This document shows positions 1 through 5,949 of a stretch of DNA of 45,019 nucleotides, piece by piece (the first letter of the stretch is position 1; each line of letters starts with the position of its first letter). The notes beneath the pieces were generated by a model, which saw only the letters and a program-made list of their open reading frames with translations, did not search any database and had not been told where the DNA came from. Position numbers and translations under genes: made by a program. The stretch covers positions 1 through 45,019 of the forward strand of contig JBDNIO010000234.1 in the NCBI GenBank assembly GCA_041688215.1, in the 5' to 3' direction. This DNA comes from JBDNIO01 sp041688215. Its GTDB lineage: Bacteria > Pseudomonadota > Gammaproteobacteria > Nevskiales > Salinisphaeraceae.

Positions 1-651
1 ATCGACCAAAGCGGGCAAATCGTAACGTCGATTAAAGCGGTACTGAAATTCGGCAAGGTAGCGCTGGGAATATTTTGGCCTCACGGCATGGTACGTGCTA
101 CGCAAGGCGGACTTGAGATTGCCCAGGATGGTGTTCACCCACATCTCGACGTAATACTCTTGGCTGTCCCAAAAGGCTTCCGGCTGGTAGTGGCCGCCTA
201 GCTCGCGTATCGCCTCGCGTATTACGTCGGCTTCCGAGTGCAGATATTCTTGCGGCGATTCCTCGTCATACACCAGGCCGTAGCGTTCGTGAAGCGTCTC
301 ACGGTTTGAATCTTCGGCGGTGATATTCAGTGGCAACATTCCGCTCTTACGTGTGTCTGCAATCAGCTTTTGCGCTTTATCGAAGTCGCCTTTTAATAGC
401 CCGAATTCTTCCAGAATGTAGCACCAGCCGCGTGCTGAAACATCGAAATCAAGTCTTGAGTTTATTTTCAGTATTCGCTGGCAAAACTCATAAAGCTGGT
501 CCTTATATTCAGCTTGTTTTGCTGCGGTACGGCGTTCGCGTCCACTTGCTGGCAGTTTGATTGTGGGGTTACTATCTAGGCTCGAAGTGTTTGTGATTTG
601 GGCCTCGCTACCGGCGGCAACCGGAGCGGGGCTTTTTCTTGCATCAGGCAT
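1..651 (-). CDS. Chimeric ORF: mobile-element protein fused to ISXO2/IS1595-type transposase C-terminus (runs off the window)
   Basis: An open frame of 217 codons reads from ATG at 651 to the first base of the window without a stop. Residues 1 to about 170 form a mostly helical region (CQRIL, SARGWCYILEE, KGDFDKAQKLI) resembling hypothetical proteins of phages and integrative elements; I cannot give it a function. From about residue 171 the sequence changes to the C-terminal signature of ISXO2-like (IS1595 family) DDE transposases: WVNTILGNLKSAL, then GTYHA-like STYHAV, then RYLAEFQYRFNRR. The switch lies near 139-141. The start is 10 bases after the preceding gene's stop, consistent with an operon. 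The fusion may be an IS insertion or recombination scar, or an assembly join at the contig end. The family call for the C-terminal part is firm; that for the N-terminal part is not. Confidence 0.6.
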   Translation of the reverse strand, partial: MPDARKSPAPVAAGSEAQITNTSSLDSNPTIKLPASGRERRTAAKQAEYKDQLYEFCQRILKINSRLDFDVSARGWCYILEEFGLLKGDFDKAQKLIADTRKSGMLPLNITAEDSNRETLHERYGLVYDEESPQEYLHSEADVIREAIRELGGHYQPEAFWDSQEYYVEMWVNTILGNLKSALRSTYHAVRPKYSQRYLAEFQYRFNRRYDLPALVD

Positions 652-661
652 GAGCCGCGCC

Positions 662-925
662 CTACATGTAATGCTTGCGGGCGAATTCCAGCGCCAAGCG
701 CATTGCATCGGCCGGGGCCATGCCTTCAATCAATTCAAAATCTAATACCGCGTCGGCAACATCGGCAACGCGGATTGCGTCGTCGCCTGCTTCGTAAAAC
801 TCAATGCGGTGGTCGTCAAAGTCGATTGCCACAATTGAAATACGCGGCCAATAGCCGACGTCGCGCATTTCGTAACGCAATCCGCCGGGGCCATATTCGG
901 CTGGTCTGATAGCGGGGTAATTCAT
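662..925 (-). CDS. Small hypothetical protein of the mobile element
   Basis: This 87-residue protein has no family I recognise. I chose the ATG at 925 because it overlaps the upstream HTH gene's TGA as ATGA, the usual arrangement for translational coupling; a start at 949 would add eight residues. The sequence is acidic in the middle (residues around AIDFDDHRIEFYEAGDD) and ends in a short helix rich in Ala and Leu. No membrane segment or metal motif is visible. Its place between an excisionase-like gene and the chimeric ORF suggests a role in the mobile element, but that is inferred from context only. Confidence 0.55.
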   Translation of the reverse strand: MNYPAIRPAEYGPGGLRYEMRDVGYWPRISIVAIDFDDHRIEFYEAGDDAIRVADVADAVLDFELIEGMAPADAMRLALEFARKHYM

Positions 926-1113
926 GCCGCCACCGATGCGTTGCGACATTTTTGGATATAGGTGTCTAGGTCTTCGGCGGCGATAAGATGCCGCTTTCCA
1001 ATTTTGAAGGTATGAAGTTTGCCGTCGTTTATCTCTTCATACATTTTAGACCGGCCGATGCCAGCCTGTTTTGCACCTTCCGGGATGCTGTATACGCGCT
1101 TGCAGTGTTCCAT
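922..1113 (-). CDS. Excisionase/AlpA-like helix-turn-helix protein
   Basis: This 63-residue protein shows the pattern of MerR-like HTH_17 / AlpA proteins: YSIPEGAKQAGIGRSKMYEEI forms the helix-turn-helix in the first half (residues about 8-28), followed by a two-strand wing (KLHTFKIGKRHLI) and a final helix (AEDLDTYIQKC). Such proteins act as excisionases (directionality factors) or as activators of integrase genes in prophages and integrative elements. The gene sits downstream of the integrase on the same strand and overlaps the next gene by four bases. The upstream non-coding stretch holds a perfect 10-bp inverted repeat that is a plausible binding site. The fold assignment is good; the excisionase role is inferred. 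Confidence 0.75.
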   Translation of the reverse strand: MEHCKRVYSIPEGAKQAGIGRSKMYEEINDGKLHTFKIGKRHLIAAEDLDTYIQKCRNASVAA

Positions 1114-1159
1114 TCAGATTCACCTGTGTTTGAGGGTGAATCGATGAAAACACTTAGCT

Positions 1160-1189
1160 TAGTTGTCCACCGAGGTAGCTGGACAACTA
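1160..1189. promoter_or_regulatory. Inverted repeat upstream of the HTH gene (candidate operator)
   Basis: TAGTTGTCCA at 1160-1169 and its exact reverse complement TGGACAACTA at 1180-1189 are separated by 10 bases, about one helical turn between half-sites plus arms. The repeat lies in the only gap (1114-1237) between element genes, just upstream of the HTH gene on the minus strand. The core TTGTCCA recurs beside the integrase start (3038-3045). It could be an operator for the HTH protein or an arm-type recombinase site. Confidence 0.5.
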
Positions 1190-1237
1190 TTTTTCATCGT
1201 CTAGTCCAAGTCGCCTCCGCACGGTGCTGCGACTAGT

Positions 1238-1724
1238 TTAAAACCGCTTAGCAATCTTCATATGGCGCGCATAATCCGAAAGGTGGGAATTCTTCTCTTG
1301 TAGGACGCGGTCAAGCTCAATGTAAGGGGCGCGGTCTTCCACTACCGGCGGCCTATCATTACAGCTCTTCTTACCGAATTCTTTTACTTGCTCACGGAGT
1401 TGCTTTCCTAATACCCGGTCAGGGTTCGTTGCCGCGTCGGCGATTAACTTTTTTATGCTCGCATGACTGTAGAAATAGCTGAAGCCCTGCAACGCCTGTT
1501 TGGCCCTCTCCCTTATCTGATTCCCACTCAGGTATTCGCAAGTCTTTAGCACAATAACCTGCCGTCTCAAATTGCTTTACGGTTGATTTCCAATCGTCTG
1601 TATTTTTATAACGTGGGATATCGCGCAGTTCAGCTTTAGCACGATCGGCAAGTTGACTAAGTGCCCAGCCGCGCCTTTCAGGTGATCTGCGCAATACACG
1701 AATTACGTGTTGCAAATAATCCAT
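1238..1724 (-). pseudogene. Hypothetical gene downstream of the integrase, apparently frameshifted
   Basis: Two frames cover this stretch. The first starts with ATG at 1724, shares its A with the integrase stop (TAATG) and runs to 1419. The second opens at a stop just upstream of a TTG at 1570 and runs to 1238. In the overlap (1419-1570) the second frame reads like an ordinary protein (RERAKQALQGFSYFYSHASI), whereas the first ends in an unnatural CEHKKVNRRRGNEP. The simplest reading is one protein of about 160 residues broken by a single-base indel between roughly 1500 and 1577. Two overlapping genes, or programmed frameshifting, remain possible. I do not recognise the family; coupling to the integrase suggests a mobile-element function. 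Confidence 0.45.
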
Positions 1725-3010
1725 TAGCGCACGCTATCTATAGCTGTCACTTTAGACGCCTCTGCGCCGCCCCAGGCCGGTACGCCTGCCCGTATAGCAT
1801 TGGCCTTGTGCTCGTCTGATATATGGCCGTAATGCTTTTCAATCATGCGGGTGTCTTTGTGCCCCAGGTTTTCCGCGATAACCATTGGCGGCACGCCACC
1901 CATTATGGCGTGGGAGGCGTAGGTATGGCGCAGCCCGTGTAAGCCGATAGGTGGGTCAATCCGCGCGGCCTGGATAGCTTCTCGCATGGGTCGGGTTTGC
2001 TCGCCTTTTCGCCAGCGCCTATCGCCGTGTATAAACATGGGTTCTGATTTTTTGCGGCCGGCGGTGGTTTGTTCAAAAAAATCGACGCCCTCGTCGGTCA
2101 GGTAAACCGCGTGCGGTCGGCTGGCTTTAGAATTGCTGCTCATTATCAGCCCGCTGTCTGGCAGATAGTCGCCAACATCCATCGCCGCTAAATCGCCGTA
2201 GCGCGCGCCAGTGAGTAACGCCCCACGCACTAGCGTGCGAAAGTCACCTTGTGCAGCGTTCAATAGGCGAGTCACCTCCGCAATGTCCAGATAACGCACG
2301 CGCGCCTTGGTCGTGGTCTTGAAATTTTTTAGTTTACGCCAAGCGGTGTCGCGGCTCACATTCGTGTCACTGTCTTCGAATGCGCTGTTAAGCGCCGCCT
2401 TGAGTATATTTATAATCCGGTTGGCGGAGTCTTTGCGCTTGCGCAGGTACTCTTCGCTTTCCTCTTCAGTCTCGAATGAAGGCATCAGCTTGGGCTTGCC
2501 GTTTCTTTTTACGCCGGGCATAACAGATATTTGATCCCGCCATTTTTCAAGCTCTTTTTTGGTTAGATCGTTAATTGGCCTGTTACCAATAATCGGCGTG
2601 ATATAAATCGCGGCGCGGCCCTTATCTAGATCAATGTTGCGTTTCTTGCCATCCCTACCGATGAAGTAATCTTCGAGCGCGTTCTCGACGGTATAGTTGC
2701 CCAGTCGCACGCCTTTCTTTTGTGCAACAAGTTCTGTCGATTGCTCGCGGGCAATGTCTTGGGCTTGGCGAAAATCAAAAACGGTTAACCCGTCCGCGTC
2801 GCTGGCATCGTCGGCAGTGCCGATTGTCTTAGTGATATAATCGCCGTCGCCTGAATACAGGCGGATTACCCAACGGCCGCCGCGCTTGCCTTTGCGGTAA
2901 CCCAGGTGCAGCCCTTCATGTAGGGTTAGCCAGTAGGGTTTACCACGCGCAACGAGTTCGTCGCGGCTAGTTCGGGTTTGTAATTTTGAATCTCTTACAG
3001 TTCTTGCCAT
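1724..3010 (-). CDS. Tyrosine-type site-specific recombinase (integrase)
   Basis: This integrase catalyses DNA strand exchange between attachment sites of an integrated element. With the start at 3010 (MARTVRDSKLQ) it has 428 residues; a further in-frame start at 3046 would add 12 unlikely residues. An N-terminal DUF4102-like arm-binding region is followed by a core-binding domain (about residues 105-230) and a catalytic domain with the full set of active-site residues: Arg270 (TGARYGDL), His358-x-x-Arg361 (HGLRHTYAS), His384 (LGHKDTRM) and the nucleophile Tyr394 (EKHYGH). The gene appears intact. It is the rightmost gene of the element and reads away from the chromosomal ugd gene, so the element's right end should lie between 3010 and about 3290. 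TGTCCA motifs sit just upstream of its start. Confidence 0.93.
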   Translation of the reverse strand: MARTVRDSKLQTRTSRDELVARGKPYWLTLHEGLHLGYRKGKRGGRWVIRLYSGDGDYITKTIGTADDASDADGLTVFDFRQAQDIAREQSTELVAQKKGVRLGNYTVENALEDYFIGRDGKKRNIDLDKGRAAIYITPIIGNRPINDLTKKELEKWRDQISVMPGVKRNGKPKLMPSFETEEESEEYLRKRKDSANRIINILKAALNSAFEDSDTNVSRDTAWRKLKNFKTTTKARVRYLDIAEVTRLLNAAQGDFRTLVRGALLTGARYGDLAAMDVGDYLPDSGLIMSSNSKASRPHAVYLTDEGVDFFEQTTAGRKKSEPMFIHGDRRWRKGEQTRPMREAIQAARIDPPIGLHGLRHTYASHAIMGGVPPMVIAENLGHKDTRMIEKHYGHISDEHKANAIRAGVPAWGGAEASKVTAIDSVR

Positions 3011-3028
3011 GATGCCAGCTCCAAAAAA

Positions 3029-3045
3029 TGTCCAACAGTTGTCCA
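3029..3045. promoter_or_regulatory. Paired TGTCCA motifs upstream of the integrase start
   Basis: TGTCCA at 3029-3034 and GTTGTCCA at 3038-3045 are direct repeats nine to ten bases apart, just upstream of the integrase start codon. A reverse copy (GTTGGACA) lies at 3127-3134. The same core forms the inverted repeat at 1160-1189. They may be repressor or arm-type integrase sites; this is inferred from recurrence only. Confidence 0.35.
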
Positions 3046-3235
3046 ATAAGAACTACCGGACGTGTGCGGATAAGATAGGGCGAGGCGGCAATAAATGCAA
3101 TATATATACGGATTAGAGCGAACAGAGTTGGACACAAAAACCATGCTGAAGCGCCCTTTCACGGCGGCAACATGGGTTCGACTAGTTGTATGGAACACAA
3201 TGAACCGATCCGCAAAGCGGAGCGGGCCCGAAGGG

Positions 3236-3257
3236 CGGCATGCAGGAAAGCATGCCG
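3236..3257. other. Perfect 8-bp hairpin near the element boundary
   Basis: CGGCATGC (3236-3243) pairs exactly with GCATGCCG (3250-3257) across a six-base loop AGGAAA. A smaller hairpin, CCGC-AAA-GCGG, lies just before it (about 3210-3220). There is no T-run after either, so they are not typical terminators. They lie in the non-coding junction between the mobile element and ugd and could belong to an attachment region or to the 3' part of a structured RNA. Confidence 0.4.
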
Positions 3258-3287
3258 TTATACCCTTGGGGACGCCATCTGCGGCAG

Positions 3288-3316
3288 GCAGCCGCCACAT
3301 TCCGGCGGCTGCTTTT
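3288..3316 (+). terminator. Rho-independent terminator upstream of ugd
   Basis: GCAGCCGCC (3288-3296) pairs perfectly with GGCGGCTGC (3304-3312) across a seven-base loop and is followed directly by TTTT. It points along the plus strand, yet no plus-strand gene precedes it in the window. It may therefore be the surviving end of a gene or RNA displaced by the mobile-element insertion. Confidence 0.7.
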
Positions 3317-3386
3317 ACCTCTTCTAGCCCGTACTCAGGGCTCATCAGCTGACCTCATACCCACGCTTTTAATAGGGAGTCTGCGC

Positions 3387-4724
3387 GTGCGCATAACTAT
3401 CTTCGGTACCGGCTACGTCGGCCTGGTTACAGGCGCCTGTCTGGCGGAAAGCGGTAATAACGTGCTTTGTGTTGATGTAGACGCAGACAAGATCAGGCGT
3501 CTGGAACAAGGCGAGATTCCGATTTTCGAACCGGGTCTCGACCAGCTGGTGCAGAGCAACCACAAGGCGGGACGGTTGCAGTTCACCACCGACGCCGCGC
3601 GTGCTGTGGCGCATGGCAAGCTGCAGTTTATCGCCGTGGGCACGCCGCCGGATGAGGACGGCGGGGCGGATATGCAATACGTTCTGCAGGTCGCTAAAAC
3701 CATTGGCGAGCACATGCAGGATTACCGATTGGTGATCACCAAGTCCACCGTGCCGGTAGGTACCGCAGACCGTGTTCGTGGCGCCATTACAGAAACCCTG
3801 GCGGCGCGCGGGGCGGATATCGAATTTGATGTCGCCTCCAATCCGGAATTCCTGAAAGAGGGCGCCGCGGTTGAGGATTTCATGAAGCCGGACCGGGTGG
3901 TTATCGGGGTGGATAACGACCGCGCTGCCGAACATCTGCGCGCCCTGTACGCACCCTTTAACCGCAGTCACGACCGCACAATGGTTATGGACGTGCGCTC
4001 CGCCGAGCTCACCAAATACGCCGCCAACATCATGCTGGCGACCAAGGTGAGTCTGATGAACGAGCTTTCGCAAGTCGCCGAGCGCGTCGGAGCGGATATC
4101 GAGCAGGTGCGCACCGCCATTGGCTCGGACCATCGCATTGGCTATAACTTTATTTACCCTGGCTGTGGTTTCGGCGGCTCCTGTTTTCCCAAGGATGTGC
4201 GCGCACTGGGCCATACTGCGGCGGGCCTGGGTTACGAGACAGAAATCATCAACGCGGTAGAGGCGGTCAATAACCGCCAGAAAACCGTGTTGTTTGAAAA
4301 ATTGCAGAAGCATTTCGGTGATCTGGCCGGCAAAACCATTGCGGTGTGGGGCCTGGCCTTCAAACCCAATACGGATGACATGCGTGAAGCGCCGAGTCGT
4401 ACCTTGATAGAAGCCCTGTGGCAGGCCGGTGCGAACGTGCGCGCACATGACCCCGAGGCCATGGACGAGGCGCGCCGAATCTACGGTGAGCGCGATGACT
4501 TTATGCTCTGCGATTCGGCGGATGAAGCCGCTCGTGGCGCCGATGCGTTAGTGGTGGTTACGGAATGGCATATTTTCCGTAATCCCGATTTCGATGATTT
4601 AAAGCAATTGCTCAAACAGCCTGTCGTGGTGGATGGACGTAATATTTATAACCCAAAATATCTGAGCGAGCAGGGCTATACTTATTACGGCATCGGCCGC
4701 CAAGGCGCGCGCGCTCAGGCTTAG
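3387..4724 (+). CDS. ugd: UDP-glucose 6-dehydrogenase
   Basis: The enzyme oxidises UDP-glucose to UDP-glucuronate with two NAD+, supplying precursors for capsule, exopolysaccharide or lipid A modification. The GTG start at 3387 is preceded by GGGAG at suitable spacing and places the Rossmann motif (FGTGYVGL) at the N-terminus; upstream in-frame codons are non-coding sequence. The protein has 445 residues, normal for the family. The NAD-binding domain, the central helix with KYAANIMLATK, and the catalytic cysteine in GCGFGGSCFPKD are present, followed by the UDP-binding C-terminal domain (AFKPNTDDMREAPS). GDP-mannose dehydrogenase is a close relative, but the overall pattern fits UDP-glucose. 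A short hairpin (GGCCGC/GCGGCC at 4775-4791) follows the gene without a T-run. Confidence 0.93.
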   Translation: MRITIFGTGYVGLVTGACLAESGNNVLCVDVDADKIRRLEQGEIPIFEPGLDQLVQSNHKAGRLQFTTDAARAVAHGKLQFIAVGTPPDEDGGADMQYVLQVAKTIGEHMQDYRLVITKSTVPVGTADRVRGAITETLAARGADIEFDVASNPEFLKEGAAVEDFMKPDRVVIGVDNDRAAEHLRALYAPFNRSHDRTMVMDVRSAELTKYAANIMLATKVSLMNELSQVAERVGADIEQVRTAIGSDHRIGYNFIYPGCGFGGSCFPKDVRALGHTAAGLGYETEIINAVEAVNNRQKTVLFEKLQKHFGDLAGKTIAVWGLAFKPNTDDMREAPSRTLIEALWQAGANVRAHDPEAMDEARRIYGERDDFMLCDSADEAARGADALVVVTEWHIFRNPDFDDLKQLLKQPVVVDGRNIYNPKYLSEQGYTYYGIGRQGARAQA

Positions 4725-4809
4725 CACTTGTTTTTTTAATTCGCGGGCTTATCTTTAAGCTGCCGAGTATCGAAGGCCGCTCGCTGCGGCCATTTAGTGA
4801 GTTACGACC

Positions 4810-5211
4810 ATGCCTATTTACGAATACACCTGCCGCGACTGCGGTGAAGAAACTGAAAAACTGCAGAAGCTTTCCGATCCCGATTGGGTAGATTGTCCAA
4901 ACTGCGGTAAATCCGCATTGTATAGAACGGTTTCCGCGGCAGGTTTTCGCCTGTCCGGCAGCGGCTGGTATGAAACGGACTTCAAAAAAGACGGTAAACG
5001 CAATCTGTCCGGCGATTCGGAGAGTAGTTCCGGTTCCAGCAAAAACAGCAGCGGTAAAGATGCCGACAAAAGCAGTTCTGGCAAGGAAAGTTCCGACAAA
5101 AGTTCCGATAAGGGCAGTAAATCCGCCAAATCAGAAGGCAAAACCGAAAGCAAAACCGAGAGCAAATCCACCAGCAAGCCCAAGGGCAAAGAGGCCGCCA
5201 GCAGCAAATGA
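4810..5211 (+). CDS. FmdB-family zinc-ribbon protein with long Ser/Lys tail
   Basis: The first ~55 residues are an FmdB/CxxC_CxxC_SSSS regulatory zinc ribbon: CRDCGEE followed by CPNCGKS gives two CxxC pairs for one zinc. Family members are small putative regulators of unknown target. After residue 60 the protein becomes a low-complexity tail of about 70 residues made almost only of Ser, Lys, Gly, Asp, Glu and Thr. Its stop overlaps the next gene's start (ATGA), and aspS follows, an arrangement I recall from other beta- and gammaproteobacteria. The role of the tail is unknown. Confidence 0.85.
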   Translation: MPIYEYTCRDCGEETEKLQKLSDPDWVDCPNCGKSALYRTVSAAGFRLSGSGWYETDFKKDGKRNLSGDSESSSGSSKNSSGKDADKSSSGKESSDKSSDKGSKSAKSEGKTESKTESKSTSKPKGKEAASSK

Positions 5212-5858
5212 TCCGGCGCTGGTTAATCGCCGGGTTGCTGGTGTGGTTACCCCTGGTGGTGACCTACTGGCTTTTGAAAATCCTGGTCGGGGTGCTGGAT
5301 AACTCATTGCTGTTATTGCCAGACGCCGTGCGCCCGGAAAATTTACTCGGTTTTCCGATTCCCGGCCTGGGTATTGTGCTGAGCCTGTTGCTGGTACTTG
5401 CCACCGGCGCGTTGGCCGCAAATTTTGTTGGCCGCCGGGTGGTGGGGCTGGGCGAATCCATGCTCAACCGCATTCCGTTTGTGCGCACGGTTTATTCCGG
5501 CGTAAAGCGACTGGCGGAAACCGTACTCGGCGATTCCGGCACCTCGTTCAGAAAAGTCTTGCTGATTGAATATCCGCGCCGCGACATGTGGACGCTGGCG
5601 TTCCAGACCGGTGAACCGATAGGCGAAATTCAGGAGCGTACCGCGCGCGAAGTGCTTACCGTTTTTGTGCCGACCACACCCAATCCCACGTCAGGCTTCA
5701 TTGTCATGTTGCCAAAGGAAGACGTGATTGAACTGGATATGTCAGTCGAAGACGGCCTGCGCATGGTTATTTCCATCGGGGTTGTAACCCCGGAGCAGGC
5801 CGCCCAGGCCGCGGCCGATGGCGGCAACACTTTACCGACGAGCGGCGCGACCGCCTAA
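5208..5858 (+). CDS. DUF502 family membrane protein
   Basis: This is a 216-residue inner-membrane protein with two predicted hydrophobic segments, one near residues 3-28 (LIAGLLVWLPLVVTYWLL) and one near 45-68 (LGIVLSLLLVLATGALAANF). A soluble region with the DUF502 hallmarks follows: RIPFVRTVYSGVKRLAETV, then the strand-rich part ending in TPNPTSGFIVMLPKEDV and MSVEDGLRMVISIGVV. The biochemical function of DUF502 proteins is not established. The start overlaps the fmdB-like stop by four bases, so the two are very probably co-transcribed and translationally coupled, with aspS about 90 bases downstream. Confidence 0.9.
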   Translation: MIRRWLIAGLLVWLPLVVTYWLLKILVGVLDNSLLLLPDAVRPENLLGFPIPGLGIVLSLLLVLATGALAANFVGRRVVGLGESMLNRIPFVRTVYSGVKRLAETVLGDSGTSFRKVLLIEYPRRDMWTLAFQTGEPIGEIQERTAREVLTVFVPTTPNPTSGFIVMLPKEDVIELDMSVEDGLRMVISIGVVTPEQAAQAAADGGNTLPTSGATA

Positions 5859-5949
5859 GCGGCAGACGCGGCGCGCGGCATCCTGCTAGTATTGCCGCCT
5901 TTTCGGCGGGCTAAAGCCCAACAGCCTTCATATTTTTCAGGATACTTGC

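Noticed and set aside
1230..3187. CGACTAGTT at 1230-1238 and 3179-3187 as attachment-site core
   Set aside because: Nine bases are too few to stand out, and the first copy lies inside the element rather than at its expected far end.
3369..4448. A 359-codon minus-strand open frame antisense to ugd
   Set aside because: Codon pattern and conservation clearly favour ugd on the plus strand; the antisense translation has no family features and is a by-product of GC-rich codon usage.
4770..4800. GGCCGC/GCGGCC hairpin after ugd as a terminator
   Set aside because: The stem is only six base pairs and no T-run follows.
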